Source: Natrinema longum (GTDB lineage Archaea > Halobacteriota > Halobacteria > Halobacteriales > Natrialbaceae). Taken from it: a stretch of DNA of 64,000 nt. Shown one piece after another: positions 44,880-54,488 of the stretch (its first letter is position 1; each line of letters begins with the position of its first letter). The stretch is taken from positions 2,418,001-2,482,000 of the forward strand of contig NZ_CP071463.1 of assembly GCF_017352095.1 (NCBI RefSeq), given 5' to 3'. The notes beneath the pieces are model-generated. The model was given only the letters and a program-made list of their open reading frames with translations. It did not search any database and had not been told where the DNA came from. Position numbers and translations under genes: made by a program.

Positions 44880-46562
44880 TTACGACCCGTTTCGGTCGAT
44901 CGACTCGCGGTGCGTTCCGGCGGCTCGGTCGGTCTCGACCGACTCCGCGTTCCGCTCGCCCGGATCGCCGTGCCCGCCGCCGCCGGGCGTTTTGACGGTA
45001 ACTGTCGTCCCAGCCGTCACGTCGACCGTCGTCTTCGCGGGAACCGCTTCGCCGTCGATCAGGTTCTCGCCGGTCGCGCCGTCCCCGCCGCCGGCGACGC
45101 CCTTCGGCGCGTGGCGGCGGCGCTCGGTCAGCAGCGACACCGTCGCCGGCGTCTCGACGGTCACCGACCGCTCGAGGCCGAGGCCCCCGCGAAACCGGCC
45201 GCGCCCGCCGCTGCCCTCCCGAAGCGCGTAGCGTTCGACCCGGAGCGGGTACTCCGTCTCGAGGGATTCGACGGGCGTGTTGAGCGTGTTCGTCATGCCG
45301 ACTTGGACGCCGTCCATCCCGTCGCGGTCGGCGCGCGCGCCGAAGCCGCCGCCGAGCGTCTCGTAGTAGGCGAACGAGCCGTCGCGCGCGCCGATGGTGA
45401 GGTTGTTCATCGTCCCCTGGCCCTGTGCGGGGACGCGGTCGGGCGCGGCCTGTGCGAGCGCGGTGAAGACGACGTCGGTGACCCGCTGGCTGGTCTCGAC
45501 GTTGCCGCCGACCACGGCGGCGGGCGGGTTCGGGTTCAACAGCGATCCCTCGGGGGCAGCGACGCTCACCGGCTCGTAGCAGCCGTGATTCGGCGGGATC
45601 TCCGGATCGGTGATACAGCGCACGACGAAGTAGACCGCGCTCGTCGCGACCGCCAGCGGCGCGTTGAGGTTCCCCGCGACCTGCGCTGCGGTTCCGGAAA
45701 AGTCCACGTCGATCGTCCCGCCGTCGACCGTGACGGCCGCGGCGATTTCGACGTCCTCGTCGGTCACGCCGTCGCCCTCGAGGACGTCGGTGGCCTCGTA
45801 CGTGCCGTCGGGCAGGGCCGCGATTTCCGCCGCGATCCGCTCGCGGGAGTAGTCGATGACAGCGTCGAACCCCTCGAGGACCGTTCCGCGGCCGTGCTCG
45901 TCGAAGAGGGCCCCGAGCCGCGCTTCGGCGCGTTCGTTCGCTGCCTGCTGTGCGCGGAGGTCCGCCCGGCGTTCGCGGAGGTTGCGGACGTTCGCGAGAA
46001 CGAGCGAGCGGACGTCCTCCCGGGGCTCGCCGCCCTCGACGAGCCGAATCGGGGGGAGCCGGAGTCCCTCCTGATAGATCTCCTCCGCGCCGGCGGGCAT
46101 GCTACCGGGAGTCATCCCGCCGACGTCGGCGTGGTGGGCTCGAGAGACGGCGTAACCGACGATCGATCGGGCGTCATCCTCGTCGTCGCTCCCGCTGCTC
46201 CCGTCATGCCCGGGCGCGATCGGCGAGACCATCGTCACGTCCGGCAGGTGCGTTCCGCCGGTGAAGGGGTCGTTGAGAACGAACACGTCGCCCGGTTTCG
46301 GATCGTGCTCGCGTACGGCGTCGACCGCGGCCGGCATCGCGCCGAGGTGGACCGGGATGTGTTCTGCCTGCGCGATCATCCGCCCCTCGGCGTCGAACAG
46401 CGCCGTCGAGCAGTCCCGCCGTTCCTTGATATTCGGCGAATACGCCCCCCGGATCAGGGTCTGTCCCATCTCCTCGGCGACGCTCTCGAGTTGGTTGCGA
46501 ACGACCTCGAGGGTCACTGGATCGATGCGATCGTCCGTCTCGTCTGTCGGGTCCGTCGTCAT
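44880..46562 (-). CDS. hyuB: Hydantoinase B / 5-oxoprolinase-family subunit
   Basis: A 560-residue protein of the HyuB family, starting [50 protein letters not shown]. Family segments include [45 protein letters not shown] and [22 protein letters not shown]. Together with HyuA it hydrolyses cyclic amides (hydantoins or 5-oxoproline) or carboxylates ketones in related complexes. Its start overlaps hyuA by four bases (46559-46562). Substrate specificity is not readable here. Confidence 0.94.
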   Translation of the reverse strand: MTTDPTDETDDRIDPVTLEVVRNQLESVAEEMGQTLIRGAYSPNIKERRDCSTALFDAEGRMIAQAEHIPVHLGAMPAAVDAVREHDPKPGDVFVLNDPFTGGTHLPDVTMVSPIAPGHDGSSGSDDEDDARSIVGYAVSRAHHADVGGMTPGSMPAGAEEIYQEGLRLPPIRLVEGGEPREDVRSLVLANVRNLRERRADLRAQQAANERAEARLGALFDEHGRGTVLEGFDAVIDYSRERIAAEIAALPDGTYEATDVLEGDGVTDEDVEIAAAVTVDGGTIDVDFSGTAAQVAGNLNAPLAVATSAVYFVVRCITDPEIPPNHGCYEPVSVAAPEGSLLNPNPPAAVVGGNVETSQRVTDVVFTALAQAAPDRVPAQGQGTMNNLTIGARDGSFAYYETLGGGFGARADRDGMDGVQVGMTNTLNTPVESLETEYPLRVERYALREGSGGRGRFRGGLGLERSVTVETPATVSLLTERRRHAPKGVAGGGDGATGENLIDGEAVPAKTTVDVTAGTTVTVKTPGGGGHGDPGERNAESVETDRAAGTHRESIDRNGS

Positions 46563-48592
46563 CGTCGGTTCTCCTCCGTTCGCGTCGCGACGAGCGTTCC
46601 GTCGGCCAGAACCTCCCCCGCCCAGGTCGGCGGGACGACGGTGGTGCTTTCGGCCTGCTCGAGAACCGCCGGGCCCGCGATCGACGCGCCCGCCGCGAGC
46701 CGCTCCCGATCGTAGATCGTCGTCTCCCGCCGGCCAGCGTCGGGAAAGGTGGCGTCACGAGTCCCGAGGACGGCGTCGCCCTCGCCGTCGTGGCGGATCG
46801 CCGGCTCCGATCCCAGGACGGTCGCCGTCGTGCGGAGGGTGACGACCTCGATCGATTCGTCCATCGCGTAGCCGTAGGTCCGCTCGTGGACGTCGTGAAA
46901 CCGGTCGGCGACCGCGTTCGCGTCGAACGTATCGTCGACGGGAACGGTCAGTTCGAAGCTCTGGCCCGCGTACCGGCAGTCGGCTGCCCGCTCGACGCGT
47001 GCCGCGTCCGGAGCCGACGCGTCCGCGAGCACGTCGGCCACGAGGTCGTCGTACACGTCCTCGAGCGCCGCTGGCTTCGCTCCGTCGAGCGCGACGCCGA
47101 CGGTCCTGGCGGCGTCGTAGCTCTCGTCGGCCGCGAGCAGCCCGAACGCGGAGAGCACGCCGCTCGGCCGCGGGACGACGACCTGCTCGACCGACAGGGA
47201 ATCGGCCAGCGCCGCGGCGTGCATCGGCCCCGCGCCGCCGAAGGCCACGAGCGCGAAGTCGCGAGGGTCGTGGCCCCGTTCGACCGTCACGGACCGGATC
47301 GTCCGCGTCATCGTCGCGTTCGCCACCCGGAAGACGCCACGAGCCGCCTCGAGCGGTCCCGCGAGGCCGGCTTCTTGGGCCAGTTCGTCGAGGGCCTCGC
47401 GTGCGGCGTCGACGTCGAGGGTCATTTCACCGCCCAGCGCGGTTTCGGGGCCGATGTAGCCGAGCACGACGTTGGCGTCGGTGACGGTCGGTCGAGTGCC
47501 ACCGCGGTCGTAACAGGCCGGGCCGGGCGCTGCACCCGCGGACTCCGGCCCGACCCGGAGCGCGCCGCCCGAGTCGACCCACGCGATCGAGCCCCCGCCC
47601 GCGCCGACGGTGGTCACGTCGACCATCGGCGTCCGGATCGGTATGTCGTCCACCTCGGCGTCGGTCGTCCGCTCGGCCCGTCCGTCCCGGACGAGGCTCA
47701 CGTCGCTCGAGGTGCCACCCATGTCGAACGTCACGAGTCCGTCGACGGCATCATCGCCGACGGTGGCCGCTGCACCGACGACGCCGGCGGCCGGCCCCGA
47801 CAGCGTCGTCGTCACGGCGTGGTCACGCACCGTCTCGGGATCGGCGATACCGCCGTTGGCCTGCATGATCCGCGGTGTCGGAATCCCGGCCTCGCGGGCC
47901 TCCTCGACCAGCCGACCGACGTAGCGGTCGATCGCGGGCCGGACGTAGGCGTCGACCGTCGTCGTCGACGTGCGTTCGAACTCGCGGAACTCCGCGAGCA
48001 CCTCGTGGGAGGCCGAGACCGGGGCCTCGAGTTCCTCGCGTAGCGTCTCGGCGACGAGGCGCTCGTTCTCGGGATCGGCGTAGGCGTGTAGCAGACAGAC
48101 CGCGACCGCCTCGACGTCGCGTTCCCGGAGCGTCGCTGCGAGATCGCGGATTGCCTCGGCGTCGACCGGTCGTTCGACCCCGTCGGCGGTCGTCCGTTCG
48201 TCGACTTCGAACCGCCGGTCGCGGGGGACCAGCGGCTCCGGTTTCTCGGCCTCGAGATCGTACAGATCGGGTCGGTCCTGGCGACCGATCTCGATGACGT
48301 CCCGGAAGCCCTCGGTCGTCACGAGCGCCGTCTTCGCGCCGTCGCGTTCGAGCAGGGCGTTGACCGAGACGGTCATCGCGTGGGCGAAGCCGTCGATTTC
48401 GGTGGGTTCGATGCCGGCGCGGTCGCAGGCCTTGCGGAGTCCCTCGAGGACGCCGATGTGTTGGTCGTCGGTCGTCGGGACCTTCGCGGTGACGAGTCGG
48501 TCGTCGACGGAGAGGGCCACGTCGGTGAAGGTGCCGCCGACGTCGACGCCGATGCGCGTGTCGCCATCGACTGGCGGCGTCTCACTGGTCAT
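46559..48592 (-). CDS. hyuA: Hydantoinase A / 5-oxoprolinase-family ATP-binding subunit
   Basis: A 677-residue HyuA-family protein of the actin-like ATPase fold. The nucleotide-binding beta-hairpin is RIGVDVGGTFTDVAL near the start, and a later DMGGTSSDVSLVRDG is the second phosphate-loop, as is GAGGGSIAWVD. It uses ATP to activate a cyclic amide for hydrolysis by HyuB. Length is normal. The four-base overlap with hyuB supports a two-subunit operon. No transporter, racemase or carbamoylase lies beside it, so a specific catabolic substrate cannot be inferred. Confidence 0.95.
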   Translation of the reverse strand: MTSETPPVDGDTRIGVDVGGTFTDVALSVDDRLVTAKVPTTDDQHIGVLEGLRKACDRAGIEPTEIDGFAHAMTVSVNALLERDGAKTALVTTEGFRDVIEIGRQDRPDLYDLEAEKPEPLVPRDRRFEVDERTTADGVERPVDAEAIRDLAATLRERDVEAVAVCLLHAYADPENERLVAETLREELEAPVSASHEVLAEFREFERTSTTTVDAYVRPAIDRYVGRLVEEAREAGIPTPRIMQANGGIADPETVRDHAVTTTLSGPAAGVVGAAATVGDDAVDGLVTFDMGGTSSDVSLVRDGRAERTTDAEVDDIPIRTPMVDVTTVGAGGGSIAWVDSGGALRVGPESAGAAPGPACYDRGGTRPTVTDANVVLGYIGPETALGGEMTLDVDAAREALDELAQEAGLAGPLEAARGVFRVANATMTRTIRSVTVERGHDPRDFALVAFGGAGPMHAAALADSLSVEQVVVPRPSGVLSAFGLLAADESYDAARTVGVALDGAKPAALEDVYDDLVADVLADASAPDAARVERAADCRYAGQSFELTVPVDDTFDANAVADRFHDVHERTYGYAMDESIEVVTLRTTATVLGSEPAIRHDGEGDAVLGTRDATFPDAGRRETTIYDRERLAAGASIAGPAVLEQAESTTVVPPTWAGEVLADGTLVATRTEENRR

Positions 48593-48773
48593 CCCAGGCT
48601 GGTCCCTCGAGTAGCGTGTCAGAATCCTCGTCGAGCGATACCGCCACGCGCTGTGTCATGGTCACAGGCGGGGGGCCGAGGTAGGTATAGTTCACGCACT
48701 CGATCCGTCGTCCGGTCGGGGCGACGGCTTCGAATCCCGAAAGCGATTCCCTGCGGGCGGACGTCGGTCACGT

Positions 48774-50108
48774 ATGAGCGATTCACCGGTAGCCTCCGAC
48801 GACCCGGGGAGCGACGACGGGGAGACGAGTCACGTCGTTACCGCCTTCCTCCGAAACCGGGGGGAGGTCCTGTTGCTCCGCCGGAGCGATTCCGTCGGCA
48901 CTTACAGAGGCCAATGGGGCGGCGTCTCCGGCTTCGCCGAGGGCCAGCCGGACGAACAGGTCCGCGTCGAGATCCGCGAGGAAACCGGCCTCGAGGCCGA
49001 CGACGTCTCGCTCGTCCGCTCCGGGCGGCCGATCACGTTCGCCGACCCCGCTCTCGAGCGCGAGTGGGCCGTCCACCCGTATCTGTTCGACTGCGAGACC
49101 CACGAGATCCGGCTGAGCGACGAACACGATGCCTTCGAGTGGGTTCCGCCGACCGCGATGCTCGCGTCGGTCGGCGACGACCGGGAGACGGTCCCCGAAC
49201 TCTGGACTGCCTACGAGCGCGTGGCACCGACCGTTCGGTCGATCGCCGCCGACGGCGAGCACGGGGCCGCGTACCTGTCGCTGCGCGCGCTCGAGGTGCT
49301 TCGCGATCGGGCCGGAGTGCTCGTCGCCGAGCGCACGGAATTCGGGGCCGATCCGGACGGCGAGTGGGACGAACTCGCCGAACTCGCGGGCCGGATACTC
49401 GAAGCCCGACCGTCGATGGCCGTCCTCCGGAATCGGACCAATCGGGTGATGGCCGATGCGAACAGAGGGGCCGGGGATGGGGCGGCCGTCCTCGAGTCGG
49501 CGATCTCGACGATCGATTTCGCACTCGACGCCGACGAGGACGCTGCAGCGACCGCGAGCGAGCGATTCGAGGACAGCGTCGCGACCCTCTCGCGGTCGGG
49601 GACCGTCCTCGAGGCGCTCGAGCGGGGCGAGCCGTCACGCGTGTTCGTCGCCGAGTCGCGGCCAGCCCGCGAGGGGATCGACGTCGCCGAACGGCTGTCC
49701 GAACGAACCCCAAGCACCGTCACGGTCCACACCGACGCAGCGATCGCGCACGTGCTCGCACGCGAAGACATCGATCGGGTAGCGGTCGGCGCAGATACCG
49801 TCCTCCCGGACGGCTCCGTCGTGAACAAGACGGGCACGCGGGCACTGGCGGTCGCCGCCGACCGGGAGGGGATCCCGGTGTCCGTCGTTGCCACGACGGA
49901 CAAGGTCTCGACCCGCGAGGGTGTCTCCCTCGAGTCCGGCGAGCGATCCGCGGTGTACGACGGCGACGCGTCCCTCGACGTGTTGAACCCCACGTTCGAC
50001 GTGACACCCGCCGAGTGCGTGACCGAGTTCGTGACCGAGCGCGGGACGCTCGACCCGGTCGATATCGGTGCGGTCGCTGCGGAGTTGCGGGACCTCGAGG
50101 AGTGGTAA
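48774..50108 (+). CDS. NUDIX - eIF2B-like fusion protein
   Basis: A 444-residue two-domain protein. Residues 1-150 are a NUDIX hydrolase: VTAFLRNRGEVLLLRRSDSVGTYRGQWGGVSGFAEGQPDEQVRVEIREETGLEAD holds the box glutamates. Residues 160-440 are a Rossmann-like domain of the eIF2B alpha/ribose-1,5-bisphosphate isomerase family. Motif SRSGTVLEAL and the later GADTVLPDGSVVNKTGTRAL with its conserved Asp are visible. The catalytic Cys of R15P isomerase (as in HCNS) is replaced here by Ser/Arg residues, so isomerase activity is doubtful. A nucleotide-salvage or regulatory role coupled to NUDIX cleavage is possible. Confidence 0.88.
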   Translation: MSDSPVASDDPGSDDGETSHVVTAFLRNRGEVLLLRRSDSVGTYRGQWGGVSGFAEGQPDEQVRVEIREETGLEADDVSLVRSGRPITFADPALEREWAVHPYLFDCETHEIRLSDEHDAFEWVPPTAMLASVGDDRETVPELWTAYERVAPTVRSIAADGEHGAAYLSLRALEVLRDRAGVLVAERTEFGADPDGEWDELAELAGRILEARPSMAVLRNRTNRVMADANRGAGDGAAVLESAISTIDFALDADEDAAATASERFEDSVATLSRSGTVLEALERGEPSRVFVAESRPAREGIDVAERLSERTPSTVTVHTDAAIAHVLAREDIDRVAVGADTVLPDGSVVNKTGTRALAVAADREGIPVSVVATTDKVSTREGVSLESGERSAVYDGDASLDVLNPTFDVTPAECVTEFVTERGTLDPVDIGAVAAELRDLEEW

Positions 50109-50339
50109 TCGGCCGTTCCCTCGGTGCGATGGGCCACAGGCTGGCTCCCGTCCGTGAGGTTTTTGCGTCCGACTGGTCTACGACTGCCAGGTGGCGATGA
50201 CGAAAGTTACCCCCGCTTAGCCCCTTGTGATGAAAGCCTTCACCGAGCCACCACCGTTCTGACGACCTGAGAGACGTCCGTCGCGTCGTCCCAGTAGCGC
50301 TGCCAAACCTTCAACCGTGATTCGCGCGTACCGACACCC

Positions 50340-51269
50340 ATGCGATTCGAACTCGAGCGACTCGGCGTCCACGAGTCAGTCGAAGCGGTGTTTCCGCCGG
50401 CTGAACTGGCGGCGTCTCTCTCTCACCTGCCGGCGGAGGTCGCAGTAATCGGCGACGACGAAATCGCTGGCTGTGATGCAGTGGTCACGCTCGAGCACCG
50501 CGAGGCCTTCCTCGAGGTGGAGTGGGTCCACTCGATTCAGGCGGGCGTCGATCGGTTCCCGTTCGACGAGTTCGAGGACCACGACGTGATTCTCACGAAC
50601 AGCACGGGCATTCACGACCGAACCGTCGGCGAGACGGTCGCGGGGTATCTCCTCATGTTCGCCCGGCGGCTGCACGATCACGTCGCGAACCAGCAAGAGC
50701 GCCGGTGGGACCGCCCCGAGTGGGACGCGGCCTTCACGCTACCGGGGTCGACGGCCTGCGTCGTCGGCACCGGGACTCTCGGCAAGGGCGTCGCCGAAAC
50801 CCTCGGCGGGCTCGGCGTCCGCGTGACCGGGGTTCGACGCTCCGGCGACCCCGTCCCCGGCTTCGACGAAATCTACACGACCGACCGCCTCCTCGAGGCG
50901 ATCGCCGACGCCGAGTTCGTGATCGTCACCGTCCCACTGACCGACGAGACCCACCACCTCTTCGACGCGGAGGCGTTCGACGCCATGCGCGACGACGCCT
51001 ACTTCGTGAACGTCGCCCGAGGCTCCGTCGTCGACGAACCGGCGCTGATCGACGCCCTCGAGGCTGACGCGCTCGCGGGAGCCGCTCTGGACGTCTTCGA
51101 GGCGGAGCCCCTGCCCGAGGACTCACCGCTGTGGGGGATGGACGAGGTGATTATTTCGCCCCACTGCGCCGCCTACACCCGCGACTACTTCCGGGACACC
51201 GGCGATATCGTCCGCGAGAACGTCGATCGACTCGCGGACGGCGCGGAATTCCACAACCGCGTGGTCTGA
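50340..51269 (+). CDS. D-2-hydroxyacid dehydrogenase (NAD-dependent)
   Basis: A 309-residue enzyme of the D-isomer specific 2-hydroxyacid dehydrogenase family that reduces 2-oxoacids. The NAD-binding Rossmann motif is VVGTGTLGKGVAETL (about residues 140-154). The catalytic triad is Arg in NVARGSVVDE, Glu in FEAEPLPEDSPLW and His in ISPHCAAYT. The length matches the DdhD type of haloarchaea. The start ATG 50340 follows a 231-base gap of no visible content. No transporter or kinase adjoins, so the substrate (for example hydroxypyruvate, glyoxylate or 2-oxoisocaproate) is open. Confidence 0.94.
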   Translation: MRFELERLGVHESVEAVFPPAELAASLSHLPAEVAVIGDDEIAGCDAVVTLEHREAFLEVEWVHSIQAGVDRFPFDEFEDHDVILTNSTGIHDRTVGETVAGYLLMFARRLHDHVANQQERRWDRPEWDAAFTLPGSTACVVGTGTLGKGVAETLGGLGVRVTGVRRSGDPVPGFDEIYTTDRLLEAIADAEFVIVTVPLTDETHHLFDAEAFDAMRDDAYFVNVARGSVVDEPALIDALEADALAGAALDVFEAEPLPEDSPLWGMDEVIISPHCAAYTRDYFRDTGDIVRENVDRLADGAEFHNRVV

Positions 51270-51495
51270 TCAGGGATTGACTCGAGGCAGTGGGGCTCTC
51301 GAATAAGTGCCGATATTAGACGGAACGCGTGGTGGCCGGGCGCACGACTCGAGTATCACGAGGGTCGTGCAACCCGGGGGAGGGCAGGCACTTACCCGAC
51401 ACGCACCGCGAGCGAGGTCGCAGGCCGAGCGAGCGGGCCGACGACCGATGTGGAGGGCCCGAAGGGGCCAGAACGGAGGGCGGAGTGCTTTTGAT

Positions 51496-51546
51496 CGAAA
51501 TTTTGCCGAGGGTGCGGCTTCGCCGCGCCCGCAGAGCAAAATTTCG
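51496..51546 (-). terminator. Hairpin at the 3' end of engB
   Basis: 11-base perfect arms CGAAATTTTGC (51496-51506) and GCAAAATTTCG (51536-51546), with a second hairpin GCGGC-TTC-GCCGC (51514-51526) in the loop. It directly follows the engB stop codon (minus strand, 51547-51549). In the engB direction the hairpin is followed by ATCAAAAGC. The AAATTTTGC/GCAAAATTT arms with a GC-rich centre recall 3'-end hairpins recurring in haloarchaeal genomes; I could not count copies. Confidence 0.65.
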
Positions 51547-52170
51547 TTAGAAGAACTTGAACAGATCGTCCCGCTGTTGCTCGTGCAGGTGGGATCGAAC
51601 GGCCTCGGTGAGTGGCTCGAGCTGGCCGCGTTTGGCGCTGATGGGGGCGACGGTGTCTTGCCACTGCTTCCACGGCGGGTAGAGGCCGAGGCGGTCGCAG
51701 AGATCGTCGAGCCGTTCGTCCTCGTCGTCGACCTTGTCCATCTTGTTGACGGCGACGACCGTCGGCACGTCCAGCTCCCGCAGGAAGTGGAACATCTCGA
51801 CGTCGTAGGGGATCTCGTCGGGACCCGAGTGGCGGTCGATGATATCGACGACGCTCTTGCCGTCGACGACCAGAATCGCGACGAGGATGTCGTCGGCGTA
51901 CTCCTCGAGGTAGTGGACGATCTCGGTCTTGATCTCCTCGCGGAGGTCCTCGTCGACGCCGCTCATGAAGCCGAAGCCGGGGAGGTCGGTGATGACGAAG
52001 TCCTCGGGTGCCCAGTCGTAGTGGTTGGGCGAGCGAGTGACCCCGGGTTTCCCGCCGGTATCGAAACTGTGGCCGGTCAGCTCGCGCATGAGCGTGGATT
52101 TCCCCACGTTCGAGCGCCCGACGAGTGCCACTTCGGCGTCTCGGTTGGGCCGCGTATCGAAATCGATCAT
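51547..52170 (-). CDS. engB: EngB/YihA-type ribosome-biogenesis GTPase
   Basis: A 207-residue TRAFAC GTPase involved in large ribosomal subunit assembly. G1 is GRSNVGKS (residues 18-25), G3 is DLPG (62-65), G4 is NKMD (142-145). The start [20 protein letters not shown] is normal. The sequence extends to an aromatic end (DDLFKFF). It stands alone on the minus strand, followed by a hairpin at its 3' end. In haloarchaea it is expected in the cytoplasm. Confidence 0.95.
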   Translation of the reverse strand: MIDFDTRPNRDAEVALVGRSNVGKSTLMRELTGHSFDTGGKPGVTRSPNHYDWAPEDFVITDLPGFGFMSGVDEDLREEIKTEIVHYLEEYADDILVAILVVDGKSVVDIIDRHSGPDEIPYDVEMFHFLRELDVPTVVAVNKMDKVDDEDERLDDLCDRLGLYPPWKQWQDTVAPISAKRGQLEPLTEAVRSHLHEQQRDDLFKFF

Positions 52171-52263
52171 AGCCGACTGTAGGGTGGACCGACCTTTATA
52201 CGCACTGTAACGGGAGTCGGCTGCCAGTGGGCTCGGTCGGCGTCCCCCCGTGGTCCCGTGGCG

Positions 52264-52737
52264 CTACACGCTCGTCGCGACGAACACCCCGATTCCGAAC
52301 GAGGCTGCGACGAGCAGGGCGATGGCCACGAGCCGGCGGCTCGAGGGCGTCGCCTCGAGATCGACGTGGCGACTATCGCGGGCGGTCTGGACGCCGAACC
52401 AGGCCAGCGACGTACAGCCGATGGCGACTCCGCCGGCGAAGAGCCACGACCACGCGTCGTCCGTGACGAGGGCGGAACGGATCGCCGAGAGCGTGACGAC
52501 GGCCGCGAGGAGGATATCACCGATTCCGACGACGACGTTCCACGGAACGGGCCGCCCGACGACCGTGATCGAGTCGACGAGTCCGCCGACGAGCAGTAGG
52601 ATCGCCGAGAGGGCGAAGCCAGCGAGGAACGCGCCGGCCAGCGGACCGGTGAGTACGCTCGAACCGAACGCGGCGAGAGACGCGCTGACGAGTCCCAGCA
52701 TACCGACGCCCAGTAGCGAGGCGAGCCGCCGTTTCAT
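52264..52737 (-). CDS. Multi-helix membrane protein
   Basis: A 157-residue integral membrane protein from ATG 52737 (MKRRLASLLGVGMLGLVSA). Five predicted helices run through the protein (approximately residues 8-30, 35-55, 65-85, 92-112, 133-153). The basic start RR and the loop after helix 4 (FGVQTARDSRHVDLEATPSSRRL) lie on the cytoplasmic side. I do not recognise the family. Its neighbour downstream is divergent (DUF389 at 52865). No transport motif is visible. Confidence 0.78.
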   Translation of the reverse strand: MKRRLASLLGVGMLGLVSASLAAFGSSVLTGPLAGAFLAGFALSAILLLVGGLVDSITVVGRPVPWNVVVGIGDILLAAVVTLSAIRSALVTDDAWSWLFAGGVAIGCTSLAWFGVQTARDSRHVDLEATPSSRRLVAIALLVAASFGIGVFVATSV

Positions 52738-52864
52738 ACGTGCCGTTTCTCGGCTTGATACAAGAAGTTGACTCGAGAGACGATCCCACGTTCGAGCCAA
52801 AGCGGGCGACTCGCGTGGAGCGAATGCCCCGAAGTTATGACCCAGGGGCGTCTCAGATCGAGAC

Positions 52865-54166
52865 GTGCGTCTCGTACAGTTGACGGTGCCGACGGGGAAG
52901 CGAGAGACGATCCTCGAGATTCTCGACGAGCGGAAGATCGATTACGTCGTGACCGACGAGATCAGCAGCCGGGAGTATACGGCGGTCGTCTACTTCCCAC
53001 TGCCGGATGCCGCCGTCGAGCCGGTACTCGACGAGATACAGAACGCCGGGATCGAGGAGGACGCGTACACGGTCGTCGTCGACGCGGAGACGGTCGTTTC
53101 CAGGCGATTTCAGGCACTTCGAGACGAGTACGAGGACGGTGACGTCGGATCGGACCGGATTTCACGCCAGGAGCTGCAGGCGGAGGCCGACGATCTGACG
53201 CCGAGCTTCCCCGTCTACGTGGTGATGACGGTCATCAGCGCGGTCGTCGCGACCGCGGGGCTGTTACTGGACTCGCCGGCGGTCGTCGTCGGATCGATGG
53301 TGATCGCGCCGCTGATCGGTCCGGCGCTGGGGGCGAGCGTCGGCACGGTGATCGACGACGAGGAACTGTTCGTCGAAAGCGTCACGTACCAGATCGTCGG
53401 CGTCGTGGTCGCGATCGCGGCGGCGGCGATCTTCGCGGTGCTAGTTCGGTCCCTGAACATCGTCCCGCCGGACCTCGTCCTCTCGAGCGTCGGCGAGATA
53501 TCCGAACGGCTCGCGCCGGACTTGCTTTCGCTCGCGATCGCCCTCGGTGCCGGTGTCGCGGGGGTCGTGAGCATCGCGACGGGAACGTCCGTTGCGCTCG
53601 TCGGCGTGATGATCGCGGCAGCGTTGATTCCGCCCGCCGGCGTCGCGGGTATCACGCTCGCGTGGGGCCAGCCGACGGCCGCGATCGGCGCGACGGTACT
53701 CGTCCTCGTCAACCTGCTCTCCGTGAACCTCGCGGGCCTGTTGACGCTGTGGTACGCCGGGTATCGCCCGGAGAACCTGTTCGACCTCGGCGAAACGGAA
53801 CAGCGCCTTCGCCAGCGGATCGTCGGCCTCGTCGTCATCGTCCTGATCTTCGCGGTGTTCCTCGGCGGGATCACGTACGCCTCCTACGAGTCGGGGAACT
53901 TCGAACAGGACGCTCGCGAGGAAGTGGAGACGGTCCTCTCACAGGACCGGTACGAGAACTATCAGCTCCTCGAGTTCCAGGTCGTGATGGACGACAACTA
54001 CCCGTTCCGGAACGCCGAGCGGGTGATCGTGACGATCGGCGGCCCGCCTGATCAATCGGCACCCGAACTGGCCGACACCTTCCACGAGCGGATCAACGGC
54101 CACGCCGACCAGCCGATCAACGTCGAGGTCAGGTACGTCGGGGTCCTCGAGCGGGGGAACCAGTAG
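52865..54166 (+). CDS. DUF389 / TIGR00341-family membrane protein
   Basis: A 433-residue protein, start GTG 52865. The N-terminal ~110 residues form a cytoplasmic ferredoxin-like domain with repeated beta-alpha units (RLVQLTVPTGKRETILEIL, then REYTAVVYFPLPDAAVEPVLDEI). The DUF389 membrane part then has about eight helices, with the characteristic AVVVGSMVIAPLIGPALGASVG and MIAAALIPPAGVAGI motifs. A C-terminal soluble tail (about 360-433) closes it. DUF389 proteins occur in bacteria and archaea, and their transport substrate is not known. A GTG start is used since no ATG fits. Confidence 0.9.
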   Translation: MRLVQLTVPTGKRETILEILDERKIDYVVTDEISSREYTAVVYFPLPDAAVEPVLDEIQNAGIEEDAYTVVVDAETVVSRRFQALRDEYEDGDVGSDRISRQELQAEADDLTPSFPVYVVMTVISAVVATAGLLLDSPAVVVGSMVIAPLIGPALGASVGTVIDDEELFVESVTYQIVGVVVAIAAAAIFAVLVRSLNIVPPDLVLSSVGEISERLAPDLLSLAIALGAGVAGVVSIATGTSVALVGVMIAAALIPPAGVAGITLAWGQPTAAIGATVLVLVNLLSVNLAGLLTLWYAGYRPENLFDLGETEQRLRQRIVGLVVIVLIFAVFLGGITYASYESGNFEQDAREEVETVLSQDRYENYQLLEFQVVMDDNYPFRNAERVIVTIGGPPDQSAPELADTFHERINGHADQPINVEVRYVGVLERGNQ

Positions 54167-54488
54167 GACGAGCGGAGCCACCGGTCCCGTCGACGGCTGA
54201 CTCCCACGGGCCGATCGTGAGTCGGGCGTTCGCAGTGACGGGGAGACTGCGACCGGGTGCTCGAGATGGGGTGGGTTGTGCTGGGGGTCCGTTATCGGCG
54301 AACACGGTCGAGAGAGGTCGGGAAAGAGCGCGTCTCGACACCGAGCAACAAAACCCTGGTCCGGCCACGCGCCGTCCGCTCCGGAGGAATCCGACGCCGA
54401 CGACGAAGATCGGTCCCGTCGTCGACAGTCCCGCGGCCGTCTGGCGCATCCAGCGGAGACCGGCCCCTCTCATCGGCTCGCACGCACG
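54167..54488. other. Intergenic gap
   Basis: 322 bases between two convergent genes. Open frames here read as GC-rich shadow and have no family resemblance. I see no tRNA or repeat copy. The right end presumably carries termination signals for the GTPase gene. Confidence 0.5.

Noticed and set aside
44910-48043. Long plus-strand frames opposite hyuB and hyuA
   Set aside because: Shadows of the minus-strand genes with Arg-rich translations and no motifs.
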